From Arthrobacter wenxiniae (GTDB lineage Bacteria; Actinomycetota; Actinomycetes; Actinomycetales; Micrococcaceae): a DNA stretch of 64,000 nucleotides. This document shows, piece by piece, positions 53,374 through 63,106 of the stretch; position 1 is the stretch's first letter; every line of letters begins with the position of its first letter. Under the pieces are notes generated by a model. It was not told where the DNA came from and made no database searches. It worked only from the letters and a program-made list of their open reading frames with translations. The stretch is from NCBI RefSeq assembly GCF_013376105.1, contig NZ_JAAMFM010000002.1, positions 186,001 through 250,000 on the forward strand, given 5' to 3'. The translations under genes and the position numbers were made by a program.

Positions 53374-54765
53374 TCACGCGGGAAGGGCCAGCCCGGCCGT
53401 CCACGTCTCATGCAGGGCCAGCAACTCGGCCAGGATTTCCGGTTCCGCCGCCTGCAGGTCGGTGGTTTCAGCAGGGTCCTGCGCCAGGTTGGCCAGGAAG
53501 TAGCCGCTGCCCGGCTCGGCGTGCTCCACCTGCCGGATGGCCTGGGCCACGGCGGAATCCGGCTCCACCCAGCTGAGCTTCCAGTCGCCGCGGCGCACGG
53601 ACCACTGCCAGCCGCAGTCCCAGTGGAGGGCCGCGTGCCCGGGCGCCAGCCCGCCGTCATCCCCCAGCAGGTTGCGCCCGTCGCAGTGGGCGTATGTCCC
53701 GGCCGGCGCCCCCGCGGCGGCCAGCGCGCTGGGGAGGATGTCCATGGAACTTGCCAGGGCCGTGGCGGTCAGCCCCTCCGGCACCCGGCCGGGCCAGCGC
53801 ACCAGGAACGGGACGCGGACGCCGCCCTCCCACAGCGTGTACTTGGTGCCGCGCAGGGGCAGGTTGACGCCATAGTTGCAGGTGGAGCCGCCGTTGTCCG
53901 TCAGGTAGAAGACCAGCGTGTCCCCGGCCAGGCCCAGTTCGTCAAGCTGGTCCAGGATCAGCCCGATCTGTGTGTCCATCAGTTCAAGCTGGGCCAGGTA
54001 GTACGCCCGGCCGTTCGCCAGGTGGGGGCTGATGGCGCCGTCGTACCAGTCAATGTATTCACCGGCCCCCGGGTTCCAGTCCTCAAAGGCGGGCAGTCCG
54101 CGCTTCTCAAGTTCCCCGGCGGGCAGCTGCCAGCAGAAGTTGTGGACCGCGTTGAAGGCCACCGTGGCCAGGAACGGCCTGTCGGCGTGGTCCGCGACGA
54201 ACTGGCGGGTGCGCTCGCCGATCGCGTCGGTGAGGAAGCCTTCGAGTTCCTGCGGTTCCTCCCCGTTCCACAGGGGCTGGACCGCCATTGGGTGAGCGGC
54301 CTTGCCATAGTCTCGGACAGCGTTTTCCGAGTGGTGCAGGTAGTTCAGCCGGCCCATGGACTCCCCGGCCAGCCCGTAGAACGATTCATCGTAGCCGTGC
54401 CGCGGCGGGGTGCCGCGGTCGCCGTGGTGCTCGCTGCCGTAGTGGACCTTGCCAAAATAGCCGGTGGCGTAGCCCTCCCCGCGCAGCAGCTCGGCAATGG
54501 TGGGCACCTCCGGCGGGCACACCTCCGAGTCGGTGAACCAGCGCGCGCCCCAGCGCTGCTGGTAGCTTCCCGCGGCCAGACCGGCCCGCGACGGCGAGCA
54601 GATGGGGGCCGTGACGTAGGCGTTGCTGTAGGAGGTTCCCTGCCGTGCCAGCCGGTCCAGCGCCGGGGTGCGGACGTCCCCCTGCACGCCCAGGATGGAC
54701 CTGTCGGCGTAGCCGTGGTCGTCGGAGACAATGACCAGGATGTTGGGCTTGCGGGCCACGGGCAT
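53374..54765 (-). CDS. Sulfatase (formylglycine type I), family member 1
   Basis: 463 aa from ATG 54765 (GAAGG 4 nt upstream); ATG 54780, which overlaps the isomerase stop as ATGA, is also possible. Alkaline-phosphatase fold: metal site NILVIVSDDHGY, FGly motif CSPSR at residues 56-60 (Cys modified), and FYLTDNGGSTCN near the second metal site. No signal peptide, so probably cytoplasmic, acting on imported sulfated sugars. Operon with the upstream isomerase; divergent from sulfatase 2. Confidence 0.93.
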   Translation of the reverse strand: MPVARKPNILVIVSDDHGYADRSILGVQGDVRTPALDRLARQGTSYSNAYVTAPICSPSRAGLAAGSYQQRWGARWFTDSEVCPPEVPTIAELLRGEGYATGYFGKVHYGSEHHGDRGTPPRHGYDESFYGLAGESMGRLNYLHHSENAVRDYGKAAHPMAVQPLWNGEEPQELEGFLTDAIGERTRQFVADHADRPFLATVAFNAVHNFCWQLPAGELEKRGLPAFEDWNPGAGEYIDWYDGAISPHLANGRAYYLAQLELMDTQIGLILDQLDELGLAGDTLVFYLTDNGGSTCNYGVNLPLRGTKYTLWEGGVRVPFLVRWPGRVPEGLTATALASSMDILPSALAAAGAPAGTYAHCDGRNLLGDDGGLAPGHAALHWDCGWQWSVRRGDWKLSWVEPDSAVAQAIRQVEHAEPGSGYFLANLAQDPAETTDLQAAEPEILAELLALHETWTAGLALPA

Positions 54766-54776
54766 GGTGCCTTCGT

Positions 54777-55637
54777 TCATTGGGTGCGGGCGGGGCATTG
54801 GTCAAGTGCGGTCTTCAGTGCGTCAAGGGCGGCGGCCAAGGGCGGCAGTTCCGGGTGCCAGGCCTTCTCCCATTCCAGCGACATCCAGGGATCCAGGTCG
54901 CCGTGGGCGGCGGCAATCCCGGACGCCAGGCGCTGCATCCGCCGCAGCGGAAGGGACCCCTTCCCCGGCAAGGCCGGCGTGGCATCGCTGGTGCCGGGAA
55001 TCCGCTCGCCGTCCTTGTACTGGGCGTAGGCCAGCCAGTCCGCCAGCAGCCCGGCCGTGCGCTCCGGCGCCTCCCCGTGCCGCCACGGGTGCATCAGGTC
55101 CCAGATCACCTTGACCGGAGCCCCCGGGTCCACGCCAGCCAGGATGCGGGCCAGGTCCGCGGCGCGCGGATGTGAATCATGGGTCTCCAGCGCGAGCGTG
55201 ACGCCGCGTTCCCGGGCCAGGCCGGCCGCCGCATTGAGACGGCGCGCGCCGCGGGCGTCGGCCGCCGCCATGTCCGCCGGCACGGGGCCTTCCAGCGCGG
55301 GCTGAAGTCCGGCCCCGGGAAACACGCGCACATTCGCTGCGCCCAAATCGGCGGCGAGGTCGACGGCGGAGGCAAGCTCGGCGTCGACCGTTCCCTCCCG
55401 CCCATCCTCGCCCGGGGCGCACACCCGGACGTAGCTGGCCAGGGCAAGGACGGCCAGCCCGGCGGCGGACAGCGCCGCCGCCACCGCCCGTCGCCCGCCC
55501 GGCGGCATGCCCGGGTGGACAATTTCGCCGTCGGCGGCGCGCAGCTCCAGGCCGGTGGCCCCCGAAACCCGTGCGAGTGCCACAACCTGCGCCAGGGAGG
55601 CGCCCGGGCAGCCAAGCGTGGAAAACGCCAACGGCAT
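54777..55637 (-). CDS. Sugar-phosphate isomerase/epimerase (TIM barrel)
   Basis: 286 aa from ATG 55637 (GAAAGGA upstream). AP-endonuclease-2 fold with VTLALETHDSH (Glu, Asp, His) and VIWDLMHPWRHGE as likely metal ligands, and a late Glu in MSLEWEK. Starts 56 bp from a LacI-type operator and is followed by sulfatase 1 with a 4-bp overlap, so it probably handles sugar products of the polysaccharide locus. Confidence 0.88.
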   Translation of the reverse strand: MPLAFSTLGCPGASLAQVVALARVSGATGLELRAADGEIVHPGMPPGGRRAVAAALSAAGLAVLALASYVRVCAPGEDGREGTVDAELASAVDLAADLGAANVRVFPGAGLQPALEGPVPADMAAADARGARRLNAAAGLARERGVTLALETHDSHPRAADLARILAGVDPGAPVKVIWDLMHPWRHGEAPERTAGLLADWLAYAQYKDGERIPGTSDATPALPGKGSLPLRRMQRLASGIAAAHGDLDPWMSLEWEKAWHPELPPLAAALDALKTALDQCPARTQ

Positions 55638-55692
55638 GGCAGTCCTTTCGTCACATGTGCCTTTGTCCCAGCGTACCCGGCCAACGCATCCA

Positions 55693-55708
55693 TGGAAACC
55701 GCTTTCCA
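55693..55708. promoter_or_regulatory. LacI-type operator in divergent sulfatase promoter region
   Basis: TGGAAACCGCTTTCCA: 6-bp perfect arms TGGAAA/TTTCCA around CCGC, close to the usual actinobacterial LacI-family site. It lies 55 bp before the isomerase start and 88 bp before sulfatase 2. The matching regulator is not in the window. Confidence 0.75.
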
Positions 55709-55796
55709 CGGAGAGTTTGCGCGGGCTTAATACGTCTTTATTCCTTCCGTGAAAAGGTGGTAATTATGGGGTCCGTCTCATCCAGAAGGAGCAGCC

Positions 55797-57251
55797 ATGG
55801 TCACCCGCTCGACGAACCGGCCCAACATCGTCTTCATCCTCAGCGACGACCAAGGTCCCTGGGCTCTGGGCTGCGCCGGCAATGGGGAGATCCGCACACC
55901 CCACCTGGACGCCCTCGCCGCCGAAGGCACGCGGCTGGAAAACTTCTTTTGCGCCTCCCCCGTCTGCTCGCCGGCCCGCGCCAGCCTCATGACCGGCCAG
56001 ATACCCTCCCGCCACGGCGTCCACGACTACCTGACCGGGGTGGAGGTCGGTCCCGGAGCCCCCGACTACCTGGCCGGGCAGCCCCTCTTCACGGATGCCC
56101 TGGCGGACAACGGCTACCGGCTGGGCCTGGCCGGCAAGTGGCACCTGGGGGCCAACGACGCCGCTCGGCGGGGCTTTGTGCACTGGTTCGGCCTTGAGGG
56201 CGGCGGCAGCCCGTACCTGCGCTCCACCATGTACCGCAACGGCGAGCGCGAGGAGGTCACTGAATACCTGACCGACGCCATCACCGCGGATGCGCACGCC
56301 TTCCTGGACCGCGAGGCCGCCCGCGAGGAGCCGTTCTTCCTGGCCGTGAACTACACGGCACCCCACAAGCCCTGGAAGGGCCAGCACCCCAAGGAATTTG
56401 AGGACCTCTACACGGACTGCGAGTTTGCCAGCTGTCCGCAGGAGGAGCCCCACCCGTGGCAGCCCACCGTGGGCGGGGTGGCCATCGGCGGGGAACCGGA
56501 CGTCCGGGCCGCCCTGGTGGGCTACTTCGCCGCCGTCAGCGCCATGGACGCCGCCATTGGCGGGATCATGGGACACCTGGGCCGCCTGGGCATCGCCGAG
56601 GACACCCTGGTCATCTTCAGCAGCGACAACGGCTTCAACTGCGGCCACCACGGTGTCTGGGGCAAGGGCAACGGCACCTTCCCGCAAAACATGTACGACT
56701 CCTCCGTGAAGGTCCCGGCCATCTTCCACTGGCCCGGGCGCATCGCCGCGGGCACAGTGCGCACCGAATTGCTCTCGGCCTACGACGTCGCCGCCACCGT
56801 CCTGGAGCTGGCAGGGCTGGATCCCACTCCCTTTGAGCATGGTCCCGGCGCCTCCTTCGCCGCCCTGCTGGCTCCCGGCGCCGGCTCCGGCGCCCCGTCC
56901 GCCCGGGCGGAGGACGCCGTGGTGGTCTACGACGAATACGGCCCCGTGCGCATGATCCGCACGCACCGCTGGAAGTACGTCCACCGCCACCCGCACGGCC
57001 CCCACGAACTGTACGACCTGGCCGCGGATCCCGGGGAACGGCACAACCTGATGGACGACGGCGGCACCCACCCCGCACTTGTCGACTTGCGTTCACGCCT
57101 GGCCGGCTGGTTCGCCCGGCACGGCGAGCCGGAATTTGATGGTGCGGCGCTGCCGGTTGCGGGGGCGGGCCAGCACAGCCCCCTCCGCCCGCCCGCGGGG
57201 AGGGCAGACCCGTTCGGGGCCTTCACGGGGCCGAACTGGGACGGGGCCTGA
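55797..57251 (+). CDS. Sulfatase (formylglycine type I), family member 2
   Basis: 484 aa. ATG 55797 has AGGAG 7 nt upstream. Metal-site strand NIVFILSDDQGPWALG, FGly motif CSPAR at residues 57-61, and SSDNGFNCGHHGVWGKGNG near the second metal ligands. No signal peptide. Different subfamily from sulfatase 1 (GPHGPHELYDLAADPGERHNL end). Likely removes sulfate from glycosaminoglycan-derived sugars inside the cell. Confidence 0.94.
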   Translation: MVTRSTNRPNIVFILSDDQGPWALGCAGNGEIRTPHLDALAAEGTRLENFFCASPVCSPARASLMTGQIPSRHGVHDYLTGVEVGPGAPDYLAGQPLFTDALADNGYRLGLAGKWHLGANDAARRGFVHWFGLEGGGSPYLRSTMYRNGEREEVTEYLTDAITADAHAFLDREAAREEPFFLAVNYTAPHKPWKGQHPKEFEDLYTDCEFASCPQEEPHPWQPTVGGVAIGGEPDVRAALVGYFAAVSAMDAAIGGIMGHLGRLGIAEDTLVIFSSDNGFNCGHHGVWGKGNGTFPQNMYDSSVKVPAIFHWPGRIAAGTVRTELLSAYDVAATVLELAGLDPTPFEHGPGASFAALLAPGAGSGAPSARAEDAVVVYDEYGPVRMIRTHRWKYVHRHPHGPHELYDLAADPGERHNLMDDGGTHPALVDLRSRLAGWFARHGEPEFDGAALPVAGAGQHSPLRPPAGRADPFGAFTGPNWDGA

Positions 57252-57268
57252 GGCCGCCCGCGTGACCA

Positions 57269-57314
57269 TTGGCCGGCCACTTCCCTTTATTTTGGCCGGC
57301 CACTTCCCTTTATT
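57269..57314. repeat. Two tandem 23-bp repeats
   Basis: TTGGCCGGCCACTTCCC followed by TTTATT, perfectly repeated (57269-57291, 57292-57314), between sulfatase 2 and the convergent lyase gene. Each unit holds the palindrome GGCCGGCC, so a terminator or small repeat element is possible. Confidence 0.9.
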
Positions 57315-57321
57315 TGGACGG

Positions 57322-60300
57322 TTACGCCTTCGTCAGGCGCAGCTCGGTCGGCAGGCCGTTGGCGCAGTTCACCGTGATCCTGGTGGTGCTGCGTCCGCAG
57401 CTTGCGGTGACTGCCCGCACACCGCTCTTCCAACGTCCCGCCAGTTCCAGCGTGATTCGGCTGCCCTGGCTGGGCGAGGCCTTCCACGGCACCCCGAACG
57501 GCGACTGCAGCGGGGAGGACTTGTCCTTTCCGTTGTAGAAGCGCAGGTCCGGATCGGTCACCGACACGGCCAGCTCGGCGCCCACGGGCTGGACGAGCAC
57601 GACTGAAGGGGTGTCCACGGCCGTCACGATTCCGCCGTTGATCCGCTTGGAGGCCTCGAACACCGCGTGGGCGGTGATCCCCGTTGCCAGGTCATGCACC
57701 ACGTGGGCGGTGTCGTCGTGCTGGAGCACCGTGTACGGAGCCGTGGACTTCCTGCCCATGGCTGTGGTGAACGCGGTCATCGAATCCGCCGTGGAACCGA
57801 CCACCATCGCGTACTCGTAGCCCGCATTGCGCGGCCGGCTTCCGTGGTCCAGCACAGCGATCGCGTAGGGCAGTGTGCCCGTGGTGGAGGCGCCCTGGTC
57901 CGGTGCCGTCTGCACCGCCCGGGTCACCTGAAGCTGCTGCCCGCCCGGGACGAAGTAGCCCACGTTCTGCGGGTCCACCAGCCACACGGGAGCATGGACC
58001 TTTTCGGCACTGCTGTAGGGCAGCTGGGCGATCGCGCCGACACGCGAATCCTGCGTCGGCACGGACGTATCGGCCAGGCTGCACTGAAACAGCGTGGTCT
58101 GCGTGCGGTGCGTGCGGTCGTTGTTTACGATTCCGCTGCCCAAGAACACCACCCGGTCATCGAACATGAACACGGACTTGCGGGCATAAAACGATCCGTC
58201 ATACTCAGCATTCTCATGCAGGCTCATCAGGAACGCACCGTTCCGGCCCCCGATCGTGCCGCCACCGCCCAGCCGCTGGTCGGTCAGCAGCATCTCCTCA
58301 CCCGTCGGGGAAATGTTGGTGATCAGCTTCTCAAACGGCAGCTGGATCGCCGTCGTGCCCGGGAACCTGTTCCAGTCCCAGCCCGGCTGGACAAAGCCGG
58401 AGCCGGCATTGCTGACCGGGGTTCCCCCGCTCATCACCTGCACCTGGCCGTAGGTGATGTACCGACCGTACTCGTTGTTCCCCGGATAGACCTCGGTCGA
58501 CCAGAGGTAGCGGTTGTGCCCGCGCACGGAGACCAGCCAGTTCTCCCGCCGGTGCGAGACCAAGGCGGCGTGGTTCATCACCTGGCAGCCAGTGGGGTCG
58601 GGCTCGGCGGTGACGCCGGCCGCGGCCAGCGCGGTTGCCAGCGACTTCTGCGCCGAATTCGGCTTGGCCGGCAGCAGCCGCAGGAACGCCGCGCCCATCA
58701 CCGGGTCCAGCGCGAACTTGCCGTCGGGGCTGCCGGCGCTGGTCATGGTCTGGTACGGGGCGATCTTCAGCGAGTCCGTCCCGGTGGGGTGCCGGTTGGC
58801 CAGGCTCAGCGGCCAGTTGCTCTGGTTGGCGTAGAAACGCATCGCCAGCAGGGCCTGGTTCCACCGCTCGTGCGCCGCCTGCGAAATGGCAAAGCCGGTG
58901 CCTGCCAGCACCGCCAGCGCCGGGGAACCGCCCGCGAAGCCGTCCCGGGCGTAGGCAGGGTAGTGCCCCATGTGGTGGAAGGTGGCGAGGTCGGGCTTGA
59001 ACCCGCCCTGAGTGCCGGGAGAGCAGGCGATGGCGTTGTTGAGCCACTGCTGCACCAGCTTCACCCGCGCCACCTTCTCGGCGTCGCTGTCCGAAAGGAG
59101 TGCGCTGGCCAGCATGCCGGCCACCGTGGTGTTGAGGATGTCGAAGACACCGTTGTAGAACAGGTTGACATCACTCGTGTCCAGCCGGGTCCGGCCCATG
59201 CCCACCAGCCAGGCCAGGGCCGCCTTCGCCTCGTCCAGCAGCCCGCGCGACGCAAGCAGCTCGCGCATCAGCCAGACCGAGGAATAGAACGGCGACGCCT
59301 GATAGCCCAGGTGGTGGATGGTGCCCTGGCAGCTGCCATCGGTCCAGCCCTGGTCCCACAGGTGCTGGAGCATCCGCACATACAGTTCGCCCAACGTGCC
59401 CTGCAATGTCGGGTCGGTCGTCGAGGCGTACGCGGAGGCAGTGGCCAGCATCTGGTTCGTGTAGGCAGGCAGCGGCGTCTCCGGGGACAGCCGCGCGTAG
59501 TCGCTGGCAATCGCATCCGGCCAGATCGCGTCCTGATGGCCCAGGATTGCGCTGCCCCCGCCTCCACTGCTGCCCGCAGCGGGCACCCCGAGGGCGTCCA
59601 CGGCGGCGGCCATCGCCGCGACCGACGCCGCGGACACAGTGACCTTCTGGACCACGGCAGCGGTGTAGGAAGACGCCACGGTTGCCAGGTCGGACAGCTC
59701 GGCGGCGGTCGGGGCCGGCGTCGGCAGGTGTTTTGCGTCCTGTTTTGAAAGCCACAGGAGGTCCAGCCAATGCTGGTTCGCGCCAGTGTGGACTTCCGGG
59801 TCCACGAACGGCACCTGCCGGTCCGGCGTGGGGAAGTTCGATCGCAGCGGCTGGTTGACAATGAGGTAGTCCAGGTGCCAGGCGCCCGCGACGGAAGGGG
59901 CCACAAAACGGAGCGTGTCCATGCCCGCCCGGGGCTTGCCGTTCATGTCCTGGTAGCGGATCCACGCCGTCCGCCAGCCGGTGAAGTTCAGGTTCATCTC
60001 ACACCACAGGTCCGTGGTCGAGCCACGTCCGGCCTCGATGCGGAGCTTTCCGGGGGACGCCTTGGCCTGGTACACCCAGAACGCCAAGGTATTCACCTCC
60101 GCGCCAATGTCCGCGCCATTGCCGCCGGCCGGGGGCGCCAGGAGCAGCGGCGCCGTCACCTGGAGCACTGACCGTGGCCTGTAGTCCCACCGCAGGCTGG
60201 CACTGCCGGCATGATGGACGCCACTGACGATGGCCATCGGCGAACCGTCGGAGGTGCTGAACTGGGACGGCACGGCTGTCTCCAGCAGGAACACCGGCGG

Positions 60301-60501
60301 TTTGAGGGCCAGCGCATTGGCTTCCAGTGCGGCCATCGTCGCCGGGGTCGTGGCTGCGGGTGCCGGTGTCGCGACAGGCAAGGGCGGGGAGGGGGTCTCG
60401 GCGAACGCAGGGGATGCCTGGACGACGGTGGCCGTGACCGCGCCTGCCGCGGCCACTGTGAGCAGACCGCGACGGCTGATTTCCGTTGATGGGCGAGGCA
60501 T
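57322..60501 (-). CDS. Exported polysaccharide lyase family 8, chondroitinase-ABC-like
   Basis: 1059 aa, the length of chondroitin ABC lyases. Tat signal with twin Arg (SRRGLLTVAAAG), cleavage near ASPAFA-ET (34/35). Then a galactose-binding-like N-terminal domain (about 60-220, Lyase_N), an alpha/alpha toroid (about 240-600) and beta-sandwich domains. Catalytic residues align with chondroitinase ABC I in spacing: His510, Tyr517 (FHHMGHYPAY region) and Arg570. STEVYPGNNEYGRY and WDWNRFPGTTAIQLP are family marks. Depolymerises chondroitin or dermatan-type chains outside the cell; exact substrate inferred. Confidence 0.92.
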   Translation of the reverse strand: MPRPSTEISRRGLLTVAAAGAVTATVVQASPAFAETPSPPLPVATPAPAATTPATMAALEANALALKPPVFLLETAVPSQFSTSDGSPMAIVSGVHHAGSASLRWDYRPRSVLQVTAPLLLAPPAGGNGADIGAEVNTLAFWVYQAKASPGKLRIEAGRGSTTDLWCEMNLNFTGWRTAWIRYQDMNGKPRAGMDTLRFVAPSVAGAWHLDYLIVNQPLRSNFPTPDRQVPFVDPEVHTGANQHWLDLLWLSKQDAKHLPTPAPTAAELSDLATVASSYTAAVVQKVTVSAASVAAMAAAVDALGVPAAGSSGGGGSAILGHQDAIWPDAIASDYARLSPETPLPAYTNQMLATASAYASTTDPTLQGTLGELYVRMLQHLWDQGWTDGSCQGTIHHLGYQASPFYSSVWLMRELLASRGLLDEAKAALAWLVGMGRTRLDTSDVNLFYNGVFDILNTTVAGMLASALLSDSDAEKVARVKLVQQWLNNAIACSPGTQGGFKPDLATFHHMGHYPAYARDGFAGGSPALAVLAGTGFAISQAAHERWNQALLAMRFYANQSNWPLSLANRHPTGTDSLKIAPYQTMTSAGSPDGKFALDPVMGAAFLRLLPAKPNSAQKSLATALAAAGVTAEPDPTGCQVMNHAALVSHRRENWLVSVRGHNRYLWSTEVYPGNNEYGRYITYGQVQVMSGGTPVSNAGSGFVQPGWDWNRFPGTTAIQLPFEKLITNISPTGEEMLLTDQRLGGGGTIGGRNGAFLMSLHENAEYDGSFYARKSVFMFDDRVVFLGSGIVNNDRTHRTQTTLFQCSLADTSVPTQDSRVGAIAQLPYSSAEKVHAPVWLVDPQNVGYFVPGGQQLQVTRAVQTAPDQGASTTGTLPYAIAVLDHGSRPRNAGYEYAMVVGSTADSMTAFTTAMGRKSTAPYTVLQHDDTAHVVHDLATGITAHAVFEASKRINGGIVTAVDTPSVVLVQPVGAELAVSVTDPDLRFYNGKDKSSPLQSPFGVPWKASPSQGSRITLELAGRWKSGVRAVTASCGRSTTRITVNCANGLPTELRLTKA

Positions 60502-60730
60502 GTGGATCTTCCTTCAGTTGAACGAATGTGATCCACAGTACATATCCGGGGCAAAGGATGAATCAAGCACCAATTCACCATCACGCCACTCATTGCCTTT
60601 TCACCTCCGCCCTGCCGACGCAAACCGATTTGTCCTTTATTCCTCCCCTGCAGGTGGCCTTGACTGCTGAAGACAGCAGCGGACCAGGTCACACGGGCCC
60701 GGCCTGCGCCAAATGCAAAGGAAGTCTGCA

Positions 60731-63106
60731 ATGACGCACGAAGTATCCCGACGACACATCCTCCAAGGCACCGCCGCGCTGACATTTGCCGGCCTGCTCA
60801 CCGGCGGTTTCGCCCCCATGGCCCAAGCCGCCGAAGCCGCCACGCCCGCTGATCTGCAGGCCCTCCGGGAACGCTGGGTCGACCAGATCACCGGCCGCCT
60901 GCTCATCGACCCCGCCGACCCCGACTTCAAGGCAGCCATCGCGTCCCAGGACCGGGCCGTCGCCAAGTCCGTGTCACTGTTGGCCCCCCGCCCCGGAAAA
61001 ATGGGCGTCTTCACGGATGCCCCGTTCTCATCCGAGGCACAAATGGTCACCAGCTACAAGCGGCTCGCACAAATGGCAACGGCCTGGGCCACCCCCGGTT
61101 CCCAATATGAAGGCAGTGCGGCCCTGCTGGCCCAAATTCTCGGCGCACTGGAGGACGGCAACACCTACATTTACAACGACGGACAGGCCGAGCACGGGAA
61201 CTGGTGGTCGTGGGAAATCGGCACCCCCAAGGCCCTGGCGGACACCCTGGCCGTCCTCGGCGGCAACGTCAGCCCCGACCTGATCGCCAGGTACTGCGCC
61301 GCGATCGACCACTTCATCCCCGACCCCACCAAGCAGTTCCCGGATTCACGGGGGAAAATCCTCTCCGAAGGGGCCAACAGGGTCGACATCTGCCAGGCCA
61401 TCATTATGCGCTCCATTGTCGGTGGCGACACTGCCAGGCTGGCAGCGGCCATCTCGGCGCTGAGCCCGGTGTGGCAGTACGTCACCTCGGGCAACGGCTT
61501 CTACGCCGACGGCTCCTTTGTCCAGCACACCACCATCCCCTACACGGGAACCTACGGCGTGGTGCTCCTGGGCGGGCTGGCCAAGCTGTTCTCGCTGCTG
61601 GGCGGTTCCGACCACGCCGTCAGCGACCCCAGCCGGACCATCCTGTTCAATACGGTGGAGGACTCCTTTGCCCCGTTCATGCACGACGGGCTGATGATGG
61701 ACTCCGTCCGCGGCCGGGCCATCTCCCGGACCCAGGAGCGCGGCTTTGACGACGGCGCCATCACCATCGAGGCCGTCCTGTGGCTGGCGCGCGGTGTGGA
61801 TGCCGCCACCTGTGACCGCTGGCGGTCGTTGTGCAAGGGCTGGGTGGCACGGAACAAGTACAGCAACCCGCTGGTCGGAGCCTCAATCCCGCGCACGGCC
61901 CTGCTGAAGGAACTTGCCACGTCCGCCCCGCGTGCCGCGGCTGAAACACCAGGACACAAGTTCTTCCCCGGCATGGACCGCTCCGTTTTCCGGGGTAAAG
62001 GCTGGGCTGCCGCCCTGGGCCTGTCCAGCCGTCGGACGACCTGGTACGAATGCGGCAACGGTGAAAACAACCGTGGCGCCCAGACAGGTTCCGGCATGAC
62101 GTATCTCTACGCCGGCGACCAGGGACATTTCGACGACGATTTCTGGCCCACCGCCAATCTCAGCCGGTTGCCGGGCATCACCGTGGACACCACGCCGCTG
62201 CCGCCGAAGGTGGAGGGCGAGTGGGGCGCGGCGACCCCGCACAATGAGTGGACCGGCGGCGTCACCCTGGACGGCATCGGCGCCGTGGGAATGCATTTGA
62301 TCGGCCCCGGCGGTACGGGCCTGCAGGCCCGGAAGGCCTGGTTCCACACCACGGACATGGTGGTGGCGCTGGGCGCCGACATCACCACCGCCAGCGGGGC
62401 AGCCGTGGAGAGTATCGTCGAGCACCGCAATCTGGGGGCCGCCGGCGGACAGGCCATCACCGTGGACGGCCGCCCGCACACCGCCGCTGCCGGAACCCAG
62501 GTGCGCTACAGCCGCCCCCGGTGGGCGCACTTGGAAGGGACGGGGGGCTACCTTCTGCTCGGCGAGGGGGACCTGACTGTGCTGCGCGAGCAGCGCACGG
62601 GCGCATGGCGTGACATCAACACCGGAGGAACCCCGGACATCGTCAGTCGACAGTACGCCACCCTGCTTTTTGAGCACGGGGCGGCCCCCTCCGGGGCCGC
62701 CTACGCCTACGCGCTGCTGCCTGGCGCCTCGGCCGGGGACACGGCCAAGGCAGCCGGCAAATCCGCCCCGAAGGTCCTGCGCAATGACAAGGCCGGCCAA
62801 GGCCTGGAACTGGACAAAAAAACGACGGCGGCCTTGTTTTGGGCCCCCGGCACGGTGGGAAACCTGACGGCGGACGGGCCCGCCTGCGTGTTGTTCCACG
62901 GCAGCCCGGGGCAGGGGGTGCTGGCGGTTTCGGACCCGACACAGACTGCCGCATCAGTCACCGTCACCATCCGGGATGTCCGCTACCGCCGCATCAACTC
63001 CACCGTCGGTGCCACGCTGTCGGTGGACCGGCAGGGCGGTGTGATCGTCACCATCCCCACCGCCGGCCTGTTGGGCCGGACGGTGGAGGTCACGCTGCAC
63101 GGCTAG
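60731..63106 (+). CDS. Exported polysaccharide lyase family 8, chondroitin-AC/hyaluronate-lyase-like
   Basis: 791 aa from ATG 60731 (AAGGAAG 6 nt upstream; 60713 is an unsupported earlier start). Tat signal SRRHILQGTAALTFAG with cleavage near AQAAEA. The toroid domain carries the catalytic set at constant offset (+41) from the Arthrobacter/Pedobacter-type AC lyase numbering: Asn216, His266, Tyr275, Arg329 and Arg333, and the aromatic patch NWWSWE at about 157. ECGNGENNRGAQTGSGMTYLY starts the beta domain. Divergent from the ABC-like lyase by 229 bp. Likely cleaves hyaluronan and/or chondroitin. Confidence 0.94.
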   Translation: MTHEVSRRHILQGTAALTFAGLLTGGFAPMAQAAEAATPADLQALRERWVDQITGRLLIDPADPDFKAAIASQDRAVAKSVSLLAPRPGKMGVFTDAPFSSEAQMVTSYKRLAQMATAWATPGSQYEGSAALLAQILGALEDGNTYIYNDGQAEHGNWWSWEIGTPKALADTLAVLGGNVSPDLIARYCAAIDHFIPDPTKQFPDSRGKILSEGANRVDICQAIIMRSIVGGDTARLAAAISALSPVWQYVTSGNGFYADGSFVQHTTIPYTGTYGVVLLGGLAKLFSLLGGSDHAVSDPSRTILFNTVEDSFAPFMHDGLMMDSVRGRAISRTQERGFDDGAITIEAVLWLARGVDAATCDRWRSLCKGWVARNKYSNPLVGASIPRTALLKELATSAPRAAAETPGHKFFPGMDRSVFRGKGWAAALGLSSRRTTWYECGNGENNRGAQTGSGMTYLYAGDQGHFDDDFWPTANLSRLPGITVDTTPLPPKVEGEWGAATPHNEWTGGVTLDGIGAVGMHLIGPGGTGLQARKAWFHTTDMVVALGADITTASGAAVESIVEHRNLGAAGGQAITVDGRPHTAAAGTQVRYSRPRWAHLEGTGGYLLLGEGDLTVLREQRTGAWRDINTGGTPDIVSRQYATLLFEHGAAPSGAAYAYALLPGASAGDTAKAAGKSAPKVLRNDKAGQGLELDKKTTAALFWAPGTVGNLTADGPACVLFHGSPGQGVLAVSDPTQTAASVTVTIRDVRYRRINSTVGATLSVDRQGGVIVTIPTAGLLGRTVEVTLHG

